NCBI GenBank assembly: GCA_950295325.1 | Contig: OX485804.1 | Coordinates: 48,484,001 to 48,548,000, forward strand | Direction of reading: 5' to 3' | Length of the DNA: 64,000 nucleotides | DNA from: Polytrichum commune | Taxonomy: Eukaryota > Streptophyta > Polytrichopsida > Polytrichales > Polytrichaceae | Shown here: piece by piece, positions 12,951-24,200 of the stretch | Position numbering within the stretch: position 1 is the stretch's first letter | How the letters are laid out: every line of letters starts with the position of its first letter | Position numbers and translations under genes: made by a program | Notes under the pieces: generated by a model | Told to the model about the DNA's origin: nothing | The model's database searches: none | Seen by the model: only the letters and a program-made list of their open reading frames with translations

Positions 12951-13138
12951 CTAATAAATAACTAATATTCATTAATAAATTAAATAAATTATAGCATAAA
13001 ATCTTATACCTTCCGAAGCTTTCAAAGAGATAAAACTTTAATCTCATAAAGAAAGACTTAGGAGGGTAATAAATCATATTAAATTTAATGAAAATAATTC
13101 GAATTATTTATTAATTGATAATACTTTTAATAAATAAT

Positions 13139-14351
13139 GGGGATTGCTATTTCCACACCTTTTTTGGCTAGATTCACACATTTTTGCCGGTTCGGTTGCC
13201 GTGTCACTGAGGCGCTATATATGAGATTCTTCATGGTGCATCCGGACCGTTGATCCACCAAGGCCCATCCAAGGGCCTCAATGATCCTAGGTGGCGGTGG
13301 GGTGGGGGGTGGTGCTTGCCACCAAGGCGGGGTGGGGCCGTGGGCCTCATGTCTTTTTTGGGGAGGCCGGATTTAGGGTGGTGTTGGGCCTAGTGGCTAG
13401 GCCTACTTATTATATAACTAGTTGATTAGCCTTACTCTACTTACTAAATAACTAGTTGGTTAGCCTTACTCTACTTACTAAATGACTAGTCGGTTAGCCT
13501 TATTTTACTTACTAAATGACTAGTTGGTTACCCTTACTCTACTTACTAAATGACTAGTTGGTTACCCTTACTTGGTATTTTGGTAGGCTATCATGTTGCA
13601 ACCATTACAAACATGTCATTATGTCCTCATGTCACGCATTGGCACTCTATATAGATTCTCCCATGAAATTCACACTTTGTCAATCAAAGTGTCCAACTAT
13701 GGTAGACGGGTTTTATCATGTAGCTTGGTTTCTTTAACGTTGGAACCCTAGATTTGAATGGTATAGTGCTTTGGTGAGGATCAAAGGAGCAAACATCTTA
13801 AAATACTCAAGTTTAAATGGACTTTGGACTATGTCTTCACATATTAATGAGTTCATTATGTTGTAATTCTATGCTATACAATTGTGGATAGTCTCCTTCC
13901 TTGCAATGGCTGTAACATGATAGCCTACCAAAATACCAAGTAAGGGTAACCAACTAGTCATTTAGTAAGTAGAGTAAGGGTAACCAACTAGTCATTTAGT
14001 AAGTAAAGTAAGGCTAACCGACTAGTCATTTAGTAAGTAGAGTAAGGCTAACCAACTAGTTATTTAGTAAGTAGAGTAAGGCTAATCAACTAGTTATATA
14101 ATAAGTAGGCCTAGCCACTAGGCCCAACACCACCCTAAATCCGGCCTCCCCAAAAAAGACATGAGGCCCACGGCCCCACCCCGCCTTGGTGGCAAGCACC
14201 ACCCCCCACCCCACCGCCACCTAGGATCATTGAGGCCCTTGGATGGGCCTTGGTGGATCAACGGCCCGGATGCACCATGAAGAATCTCATATATAGCGCC
14301 TCAGTGACACGGCAACCGAACCGGCAAAAATGTGTGGAAATAGCAATCCCC
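13139..14351. mobile_element. Foldback transposon inside the plastid insertion
   Basis: This 1213-bp element begins GGGGATTGCTATTTCC and ends with the exact inverse. It is flanked by the 8-bp duplication TAAATAAT (13131-13138 and 14352-14359). The arms (13139-13610 and 13901-14351) are near-identical. The differences I see are a 21-bp insertion near the left tip and a few substitutions, mostly near the loop. A loop of about 290 bp separates them and carries no coding sequence. An 8-bp duplication fits hAT-mediated insertion, but the tip lacks the usual hAT CAG start and has some Mutator-like look, so the superfamily is open. Near-identity of the arms implies a recent insertion. Confidence 0.92.
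13404..13573. repeat. 34-bp tandem repeats in the foldback left arm
   Basis: Five copies of a 34-bp unit (for example TACTAAATGACTAGTTGGTT plus flanks) stand head to tail. The first copy is the most divergent. The same array appears inverted in the right arm at about 13938-14107, so each arm carries its own array. Confidence 0.85.
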
Positions 14352-14590
14352 TAAATAATAACTTATATTTTAATAAATAATAACTATATAATAATAAAAT
14401 TTATAGGTAAATATAATTAATATTATGTATAGTTTATTTAAATTAGAACATAACATTTTATTAATATAAAAATATTATTTTATTTTATTAATAAATTTAA
14501 TAGAATTATATTTTAAAAACTAAATTATAATAAGTTACTAAAAAAATCATAAATTAAAAAATAGGACAAATAAATTTATAACATTTTTTT

Positions 14591-14663
14591 CGGAGGAGCA
14601 GGATTTGAACCCACGACCTCCATCACCCCAAGATGGCACGCTACCAAACTACGCTATGCTCCG
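14591..14663 (-). tRNA. trnP-GGG: Plastid-derived tRNA-Pro (GGG)
   Basis: On the minus strand the anticodon stem-loop reads CCATC-TTGGGGT-GATGG, giving anticodon GGG. A normal T arm (GTGGGTTCAAATCCTGC) follows. The acceptor stem CGGAGCA pairs with TCCTCCG except for one C-C mismatch, which may be decay after transfer. trnP-GGG is kept in bryophyte, fern and gymnosperm plastomes and lost in most flowering plants. It is a relic here. Confidence 0.85.
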
Positions 14664-14753
14664 TAAAATTAAAAAAATTAAAAAAATTAATTTATATAAT
14701 TTATATTTAAAATATTGACCTTTTTAGATAAATTATGCTATTATTCTTGTTGG

Positions 14754-14833
14754 GCCGCCATGGTGAAATTGGTAGACACGTTGCTCTTAGGAAGCAGTGC
14801 TAACGCATCTTGGTTTGAGTCCGAGTGGCGGCA
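14754..14833 (+). tRNA. trnL-UAG: Plastid-derived tRNA-Leu (UAG)
   Basis: This 80-nt class II tRNA has acceptor arms GCCGCCA and TGGCGGC, D arm GGTGAAATTGGTAGACACG, anticodon loop CTTAGGA (anticodon UAG) and a variable arm. The fold looks intact. It is part of the plastid insertion, so nuclear transcription is doubtful, although internal pol III boxes are present. Confidence 0.9.
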
Positions 14834-14920
14834 TATTCAAAAAAATAAAATAAAGTTTTTTTAGTATATATTTATATGTTTGCTTATATTTTTTCCTACT
14901 AAATCTATTTAAGTTCAATT

Positions 14921-14966
14921 TAAATAGCTAAATGATATAAAATATTTATCATTTAGCTATTTTATT
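14921..14966. terminator. Plastid stem-loop (relic 3' processing signal)
   Basis: AAATAGCTAAATGATA pairs with TATCATTTAGCTATTT across a short loop. Such stem-loops lie at 3' ends of plastid mRNAs. Here it sits between trnL and the ndhD remnant, where ccsA is missing. Confidence 0.5.
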
Positions 14967-15062
14967 AATGATTAAATTAAAATTTTAATATAAAATTTTA
15001 ATAATGTTTTTAATTTAACTTTAAAAAATAAATTTAGATAATATAAAAATTACTTTATTATT

Positions 15063-15412
15063 CCATGAAAATAAAATTCAATTAGGATAAATACCAATAC
15101 CTATGATGAGAAAAATAAACAAATTAAAATAAAAATTTCTCGTGGTCCTGCATCTATATTAGAAAAAGTTAAATTTTTAGAAAATTTATATCCATAAAAC
15201 ATTTGACGTAACATTGACAATAAATAAATAGGAGTTAATATTATTCCAATTGCTTCTATTATTGTAATAATTATTTTGAAAGAAAAAGAATATTTTTTAT
15301 TAATAACTATTTCTAAAAAAATTAGAAATTCCGCTATAAATTTAGTCATACCGGGCAATGCAAGTGAAGCCATTGAAAAACTACTAAACATAGTAAATAT
15401 ATCCATGATCAA
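15063..15412 (-). pseudogene. ndhD: Plastid ndhD pseudogene, C-terminal fragment
   Basis: On the minus strand the frame gives [35 protein letters not shown] and RQMFYGYK, which match the C-terminal membrane region of plastid NdhD, a subunit of the NDH complex. The upstream two-thirds of the gene is absent: similarity stops near 15405-15412, although the frame stays open to 15463. A lost base near 15100 shifts the frame before the family's GIGIYP ending, and a stop follows. It is clearly non-functional. Confidence 0.85.
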
Positions 15413-15475
15413 AAGATTATACCAACTTGAATTTGAACTTTCAAATACAAGAGACGTAGACAAAACATTGTAAAA

Positions 15476-17092
15476 TAGATATTTATTCTAAGGTCACGAC
15501 TTACTATCTCACTAAGCTCTCTTACATGCTTTCATTTTTTTCATCTAGTTTCCGTTTGTGTATGATAGAGTAAAGGCATTGACAATTGGGCCTTTCATGT
15601 GAACCTTCTTCACATGTGAGATGTGTTTCATGTTTATATCATATATTTGCGTTTTAGCTCCAAATTGAATGATTGAAGTTGTATATGAGCTAAATATTAG
15701 GCTATAAGGCGAAACATTTTTTTATTCTTATGTATCATATTTTGTTATGTTTAAACATGAATTTGAAGTGAATGAGATTGTAAATATCTCAATGTTGGAT
15801 ATAAGGCCAAGAGTTGTTTCCTACTCATATCCTATTTTGTTGTGTGAATGAAGTTGCAGAGTATTCTCATGTTGGGGTATATGCTAAGATTTAGTTCATG
15901 TTTTTGTACCCCTATTTGTTATGTTTAAACATGAATTATAGTGAATGAGGTTGCATGTATCCCAATGTAGGGGTATAGGTTGAGATTTATTTTGAAACGC
16001 ATTAAAAAATATTTGGGACTAAAAGATATTCAAGATCAAGAGAAATATTCATGACAAAGTGATAAAAGAAAGTTGAGAGATTTAAAAAAAAATCCAATAT
16101 TTATACCATATATATAGTAGTATGTAAATTAAATGTAAGTATGCTTTACTACATTGAATATTTTTCAATTTTTTTGCTTACAGAAATAAAGAGTAACCTA
16201 CAGTAGGTATCACCCTAGTTCTAACATTTCACTAGTAAAGTGTTCAAGATGACATTATGGACTTTAGAGTGAATCATGAAGACCAGAGTAAGTATTATGA
16301 AGTGCTAATTTCTATGCCACATTAAACATGATGTTTAGCCACCCATTCGTGGTTGGTTGTGTATTGATACCTTGGACATGGATCAAAAAATTGGGTAGTT
16401 AAAAATGCCCATACAAAAATTTGCAATGCTTGTAGTGTGGCCACTTTGCATGGCATTATGAAGAGGTTGTGACTAGTGTTGGACAAGTAATAGGTGTAGT
16501 TTAGTTTAGTTTAGTTTTTTTAAATTTTTAAATAGTTTTTAAATAAATTATATATATAAATTAAAAAAAAATTAAGTTAAAAAAAAAATGATTTGAGTTT
16601 CGTGAATGAGGTTTTCATGCTTAGACAAGTAGGGTATGGCCATTTCGTGATTTTTTTTTCAATAAATATTTTTGATTTTTTTACTTGATTGATTGATTGA
16701 TTGATTGATTTGTGGTTGTTGTTGTTGTTGTTGTTGTCGTCCGCTGTAAACCATGCAAAGGGCTTCCTATCTAGATAAATTACCCCTAGTATCAATTTGG
16801 TTTAGATTGGTGTTGACCTAGATGATAATACTAGTATATGAAGATCCCCTCACCTTAAGAGGTACCCACAAAATATGAATATTTGGTTGGTATTATAATT
16901 TTGAAACCCACGGGTAGGTTCTTTGATACCATTATTGTTCAGGATTATTGATACCACACATTCACCTAGATACTTGTCCAAAATTGGCTGTGACTTTCAA
17001 GTATTCAATAATCATTTAGAGGTTCCCTAAAGACTCAATGCATCCACAACATTTGGTCCTTGAAGCAAAGGGCAAACATGGTAGTATTTGCC
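15476..17092. other. Intergenic DNA, no gene recognised
   Basis: Internal near-repeats around 15700-15990 share 'ttatgtttaaacatgaatt', suggesting small local duplications. Microsatellites are GATT repeats at about 16687-16710 and GTT repeats at about 16715-16737. I see no coding region. Confidence 0.45.
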
Positions 17093-17111
17093 GGGGGGGG
17101 GGGGGGGGGGG
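17093..17111 (+). repeat. Poly-G run of 19
   Basis: There are nineteen consecutive G's immediately before the long direct repeat at 17112. Such runs are prone to slippage and sequencing error, so the exact length is uncertain. Confidence 0.9.
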
Positions 17112-17815
17112 CTCTCCATTGGAACCTAAACGACATGCGTAAGTCACTATGAAAATAAACCCCATATATACGAGAAGTTTATTAAGAAAAACAATTGTAT
17201 ATGTACTAACAACATGCTAGGAAATGAACTCATGTATTCATACTAAACTTTTCAATGAAATGTAGTAAATGCCTGCACTACATATACAAAATATAAATCT
17301 CAAATTAAATTAGCATTCATTACATATCAAATCCACTTTCAATTTCCAACAAGAAAGTCATATAACATTTTTTTCATCCATAGCATGTAACTCAACGATT
17401 GCACCAAGCAAACAAAGCCAAAAGCACAATAACTTAGCCACAATCTAGAGGGCAAAACCCAAAGGGCCATGAGCACTCCATAAGCTTTCAATTTGTTAAA
17501 TCCTATTACCCAAATTCAAACACCAACTAAAATGGATAAGGTAGCCATTGAGGACTAGTACCATATGACAACAATGGATGAAAACATGGTTGGATGGAAC
17601 TAGCACATCTAGTGTCAATTTTTTCTCTAAACCCTAGGGCTTGCTTTTATACATCTACCTTTACTTTAACATTATTAATAGCCCTTTTAAATGTGCACAC
17701 TAGAGAAAAAGAGTACCTCTCCCTAATGTATATTATGTAAGATAATGCCTCAAACAATAGCCCTTCTTATATTCATCATATTTCATACATGGTATGAAAA
17801 CTCCACCCCTCCACG
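17112..17815. repeat. Long direct repeat D, copy 1 (3' of the P450)
   Basis: About 700 bp here matches 19229-19905 in the same orientation. Shared blocks include 'aaatgcctgcactacatata', 'catctacctttactt' and 'gtatattat' followed by 'aatgcctcaaa'. Copy 1 lies downstream of the P450 stop codon and copy 2 in its intron 4. The copies have diverged by many small indels, so this is an old repeat or duplication. Confidence 0.75.
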
Positions 17816-18258
17816 AATATTTGATAACACTTTCTTGGGTTGTTAATGGATGAAATCACCATATGACTACCCAAAAAGCAACGAGATCACTATAAATTAT
17901 GGGATAAACATACATGTTTATGGATAAACCTCTTTGTTTTCATCCAAAATGTATATTCATAAGGACGAAAGTGGCTCCTTCTCTCCAAAATTGTTAGTCA
18001 TTAGATCTCCCTTGAAGAGTTGAATTAAAATAACATTGGACCAAATCCATTGTTCAGTAAACCAAAAACCACAATAAATAAATGAGAGAGGTATGGGCAT
18101 AATATGAATGCCTATTTCATATAAACACCAGCTTCAGAGCTCTTGTTACATTGAAGAGCATGGAGATAAACATGCACAACATAATCGTGGGCTAACTAAC
18201 CAAACTTGTTGGCTAACTAGGCTAACTAACCAAACTCGTAATGGAAAACTTGGCTACT

Positions 18259-21200
18259 TTAGAGGTGGCGCCGGTGAACCCGAGCTAAAATATCTTTGGC
18301 GGGCCGAACTATCATCCCAAACTCGAGCTCCAAGGTTTCCTCCATCAATGGAGACCGGCGGATGATAAATCGTCGATAGATTTGGATGAGGAGCATCTTT
18401 ATTTCCATGGTTGCAAACTTATACCCAATGCATGTTCGTGGCCCAATTCCAAAGGGGAAAAATGCATAAGGTGATCGGTTTTTGGTTTCCTCACCTTCTT
18501 GGTCAAACCGTTCTGGACGGAAGACTTCTGGGTCCGGGTAGTTTTTGGGATCTTTGAAGACGGCTATCAGTGCCATCCATATTGCGGTGCCCTATCCAAG
18601 AAAACACATAAGAGCGGTGAATACTTGGAGGCATATAACCATAGTTTTTAAATTTTATTTTAAGGAAATAAATTCAATAGGACTTCTAGATGTGTGTGTG
18701 TGTGTGTGCGCGCGCGCGTGTGAACGTGTTTTTTGTTTTGTTTTGTTTTGTTTTTTTTCATTAGACATGCAAATTCAAGTTGAGTTGAAAATCCGTTGAC
18801 ATATGTCAAGTCTCATGCAATTGTGAGGAAATCGTAGCTTATGTTTATGGGGTAACCCTTGGTATATGTAGCTGAAATAGTGGATTTTAGAAACGTAATA
18901 GACATTCACTAACCTTGGGTAGGAAATGGCCCCCAAGCGTCATGTCCTCTGAAAGCTCCCGAGCTACCACCGGAGTTGTAGTATACAACCTCATGGATTC
19001 CTTCATAATCTGCAATATGTAACTAAGATATGAGCAAGAAGGCATGAAACCATATTAAATATATACGAACAATCAATATGCTATATAAAAAAATGGTCAA
19101 CATACATACTAATTTAATCATTATGTAAGAGATTCCCATCCATACTCCTAGTTGGTAGAGGGACCCATATCAAAGATGGCAGAGATTTGTCCTACAAAAA
19201 TACTTGTCTAGCATCTTGAGGGGTGGACTCTTCATCGGAAACCTAAATGACGTGTATAGGTCATTATGAAATTAAAACCCCTACATACGAGAATTTTATG
19301 AAGAAGAAAAAAAACATACTAATGGCATGCTTGAAAATGGGCTCATATGTTTATACCAAACATTTCAATTTAATGCGATAAATGCCTGCACTACATATAC
19401 AAAATATGAATCATGAATTAAGTAAGCCTTTTATTACATATAAAATCTACTTTCACTTTCCAATGAGAAAGTTATTGAACTTTCTTCATCTATAGCATGT
19501 AACTCAACGATTGCATTGAACAAACAAAAAAATATGAAAAAATCAAGGAAGCCATTGAGCACTCCGAGAGCCTCTAGTTTGAAGAAACTGAGAATCCAAT
19601 TACAAACCTTAACAAGAACATACACGTTAGTCATTAAGAACTAGGACCATATGACAACAATGAATGAAAACATGAATTGGATGAAACTAACAAATCTATT
19701 GTCAAATTATCCTGTAAACCTTAGAGCCCCCTTTTGTACATCTACCTTTACTTCTCCCCCCTCCCAAAAAAAAATCCTCTTTTGGATGTACACATTAGAA
19801 AAAAAAATTATACCTCTCCCTTATGTATATTATATATGCTAATGCCTCAAATAATACCCCTTCTTACACTCATGTTAGTTCGTATGTGGTATGAACAATC
19901 CACCCCCTAACTTTAACACAAACCTCACAATCTAAAATGTAACATAGCATTGAGGGTTTTTATGTAAGGCTTGGGTTCTTTGGGCTTCAACTTGAAGCCC
20001 ACTATAAAATTAGTCAGATGGGTCAACAATTGGAGTTGGGATTGATCTCAACAAAGGTAAGTTAAAGGACAAAGCTCTTGTCCATATCATGAACTCATTT
20101 GCCCACCTCAAGGCCTCGAACATGCGAGTTGATCGAAAAGGTTTTAAATCCGCTTAAAAAGGAGAGCAAATGTGATGCAAATGATCGAAGTTGAAGATGC
20201 TAGAATCACGTCAAGGTAAGTGTGGCAAATCAATATGGGACTCGTGGTTCCTTATCACTACATTGTTTATGGTATGTAGTTGTCACTTACTATTTGGACT
20301 TACATTGTGCTATATCTTTATTTATTTATTTATTATGGATATGCTTTTTCACTAACAAAGGTCAAATTGGTGGTTTGGACACTATAGAACATGATCATCT
20401 TTACTTAATAAGAACTTATGTTAGCAATAACATGTCATAGCAATGCGTAACTCCAAATAGTAAGTGACACTAAATACCCTTAAACGGTGTACTATAGTGC
20501 TCTTCAAGTAGATATAGTCGATTCCCATCTAGCGGAAGAGAATCATTTGTACAGAATCAAAATTCGTGGAGTGAATCAAGGTTTAAAAAAAAAAAAACTT
20601 TGACATTAAGGTAGATCTACCTAAACTGAACATGACATAACTTTAGACATTTGTATTTGAGTGATATGTGGTTAGGTTTGGATCCAAGAACTGGCACGAA
20701 CACGGCATATGTTTTGAAGGGATAATTACTCTACGTGCTCAAGATATGCTAACTGTTCTAAGCTCAAAAGTCAACATGATCGAAGGGACCTATATGACAT
20801 GACGACTTGATGAGCACGAGACTCTTCAGTTTGATAATGAGCAAGATATTCGTATGGGCTCCGAAAACTACGAAACAACTGGCTACGTGCACGATTTGGA
20901 TTTGCGAATCATCTTGCACTTATTAGTGCGTGTTTCATATCCTACAAGAAGTGGTTTGAGATGACCCTAAACTACCGGATGACAGTGGAAAGGCACCCAA
21001 ATCCGAACGGAGGGGTTGGCAGTTCGATTCCCAACTGTGAAATCTCCTCTCTACTCGACGAAAAAACCCAGAACCGACCCACCGCAAGGTAGGCAGTAAA
21101 CCCCACCTTGCACCAAGAAGATCCTTGAGCAGGGTAAGACCAGCGGACTCAAATTCACATCAGATTGCCAGACGTTGTATATCATCATCATCATCATCAT

Positions 21201-24200
21201 CATCATCGTACAAGAAGTGGGTGTGGGGAGGGGGGGAAATTATCCATGGATTTAATTAAGGCACACCTCGCTCACCTGGTCAAGGTAAGTGAAGCTCTCG
21301 ACGTCGGCCATGGAAATGGGTGTGTCGGCCGGCCCGAATGCATCGATCTCCTCCAACAACCGCTTCTCCACGCGCTCGTCGCCCGAGATGAGGTAGACGA
21401 TGAACGCGAGTGTGGTGGCCGTCGTCTCCGACCCCGCCAGCAAGAGCTCGAACGTGAGGCCGCTCACGAAGGCGGGTTGCAGCAGCCTCCTTGACGCCTC
21501 GGAGCTCTCCCTTGCTTGGAGCAGGAGTGATAGCGCGTCCACGCGGAGCTCCCGCCCGGGCTCCCGCTGCCGCCGCTCGACGAGCTCGTTCAGCCGCTGC
21601 ACCAGCTTCGCGTTGCTCGTCGCCTGCTCCCAGTCGGCGGTGCCCCGGATCCTCGTGAGCACGCTCCGCAGCGGCCGTTGCAACACCGGGAACAGGATGC
21701 CGGCGATGGTGCTCGCGGGGGCACTGGCGTCCATGCGGAGCGCGGCGAGCGACTTCACCGCACGGTCGACGAGCTCTTGGTCGGGATTCTGATCGGTCAC
21801 GTTGCCGGTTCCGGATCCGGCGAGTGACTTGACTGCACGGTCGATAAGTTCTTGATCGGGATTCAGATCGGTAATATCGTCAGTTCCGGATCCCGTGAGT
21901 GACTTCACTGCACGGTCGATAAGTTCTTGATCGGGATTTTGATCGGCAGCATTGCCGGTTCCAGATCCATCGTCCAGAAGGTTGAACTGGGTGCCGAAGG
22001 CCGACTCACCGATGACGTCGAGGGCGTAGCGGTGGAAGAGGCTGGAGATGTTGACCTCCTCGCCGGTGTCGCGGTGGCCGAGGTTAGAGATGAAGGTGTC
22101 GATGATGCGCGTGAGGAGCGGCGTGAACGTGAGCATCTGCTCGGAGTGGAAGAGCGGCAGGAGGATGTTGCGCATCCCAGCCCACTGGGCTCCTCTGATG
22201 CACCATGAAAATGCGAATCAAATAGGATCGCTCAATGTTGGGGTTTCTTTTTAATTGCCTTGGACCCCACCCTTAATCCTGTCTTTGTTCCTTCTCATGC
22301 TTGCATACATTGTGAGCACTGACAAGTTTCTAACCACTTTCTTTGATCCTCAACTGGGTGTGCATGTGTCTGAAGCAATGAAATGGGTCAATTACACCAC
22401 AAGTCTAGTTTTGAATAAAACCTTATAGTCTCTGATTTGTGTGTGTGTGCGTGCGCGTGTGTGAATTACACAAGTCTAATTTTAATGAAATCTTACAGTC
22501 GCTGATGTGTGTGTGTGTAAGTCTGTGTGTTTTGTTTTGTGGTTTTGTGGTGTGTGTAGGCTGTAGATGTCAATAATAGATGAAAATCACAAACAAAGTT
22601 CAAATAATTGATGGTGTTCTTTTGATTGGACATAAATACAATATGAATTGGCCTTCGTCTTAAGTGAGCATCAAAGCTCCCAAAAAAAAAAAATCCTCCA
22701 ACCCAATTAGCTTTGCAAGTGATCTAGAGCTTTCATTTTGAGTTTAGGATGAGAGCCACCTACTTGCTGAAAAAAAGACCATCTTTATGAACTTGCGCGC
22801 ACTCTATAAAGGCAGGTACGCTGCGGTTAGATGCAGCCTTAAAGTTCTTGATCCCAAGTTGTCTGCACAGTTCTCCGTCGGCCACTATGACAAGTGGTTG
22901 TCGCCCTATATGAAATCTGCATATAAAAAACCATACAATAATAGTATTAGGAAAACTTCCTAAACCATAGCATTCTTAGATGACCATTTTTCGTTCGCTT
23001 TCTAATTCAGACACCGCCCAACCTAGCTCCATGTGTTTGCAATGGCTCGTGTTGAAGCTCAATATCCATAAATGTTATGAAGTAGATAACCAACAAGAGA
23101 GAAGCGGATGATGAGCTGTGAGAGAGGCCACTGAGAGACATATATTCTGTCTATTGATCTACCCTGGTCCCAATGAACAACTTCTAATAGTTGATGAATG
23201 TTATATGCCTCTTTGAAGGTTTTCGTAGATAATGTTAATCTCATGAGAACCAAAACCTTTTTGGGGAAGGTGACTTGAACTGATCGTTGACTTCAGATTC
23301 TATAGAGTCTATAGTTCTTTGGATTAGGAGTGGATCTCTTAACGATACACACTACATTGGCATAAGCAAGCACCCGCTTTCAATTTTTTTGATCTATAAT
23401 AATTTACCACTCACAGGCATTATTTAGCCGGTCACTACATGTTGGGTAGGGCCGGAAATAATTTAGATAGTATTCCGAATTATATCTTTGTTATTCTCAT
23501 TTATCAACAAATTCAGCTTGATAAACTTCGATGAAGTACTCTCATTGATATCATTAGAATGGAATGGTTGATAACAATTGAATAATCTTATGTACCCAAT
23601 TGCTCATCTAAGAATAAGAGGATGATCAAACCTTGTCACAATTGGTCATCCATGAAGGCACAATATCATCCATAGTTCCCTAATTTTATCCATGAGTTGA
23701 TCACTTATGACCTATTACCAGCTTGAGTAGGTGGGTATGACTTACTTTCTTATAATTTTGAGTTTTGTTTATCACATTATTTATGTCAAGGAGAAATTTA
23801 AAATATATTCACATGTGACATTGAGGGAGCATTGATGATAAAAAATACTAAATATGTATATGCATCCACAAACACATATGATGTATATTTTAAACGAAAT
23901 CTTTCAATAACATTTAAGAATTCAACCAATTTGAAAAGTGCACTAAGAGAATGAGTTAATTTTAGAGAAGACCATTTTGGACAGTATTGGCTAGAAATGG
24001 AAGTTTGTAGTTCAACACACATTTTTGTACATGGAGAGGCCCATATTAGATGTCATAGACATGTGAAGCTTAAAAACTCATTGGAGCTTCTTTTGTTGGA
24101 GCCCTATTTTGAAACATGGGTGAATCTCCTTGGACTTCTTTTTTCATTGTAAAAAACTTTGGAGAGAAATTTAAGATATTTGAAAATTGATTTGCAATTG

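Larger units (their letters stand above)
12175..15412. other. Nuclear insertion of plastid DNA (NUPT)
   Basis: The sequence switches abruptly to very AT-rich DNA holding, in order, rpl21, rpl32, trnP-GGG (minus), trnL-UAG and ndhD (minus). This is the small-single-copy order known from liverwort plastomes, except that ccsA is missing between trnL and ndhD. The protein genes carry frameshifts or stops, and nuclear repeats flank both sides, so this is a transferred copy and not the plastome. Without the foldback element at 13139-14351 the plastid-derived sequence is about 2.0 kb. The junctions are estimated from composition and from where ndhD similarity stops. Confidence 0.88.

Noticed and set aside
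13404-13573. Regular 34-bp repeats that could suggest a CRISPR-like array
   Set aside because: The units are contiguous with no spacers, lie inside a eukaryotic foldback element and have no cas genes nearby.
12336-15412. A functional plastid genome segment
   Set aside because: Frameshifts in rpl21, rpl32 and ndhD, the missing ccsA and nuclear repeats on both sides indicate a nuclear copy.
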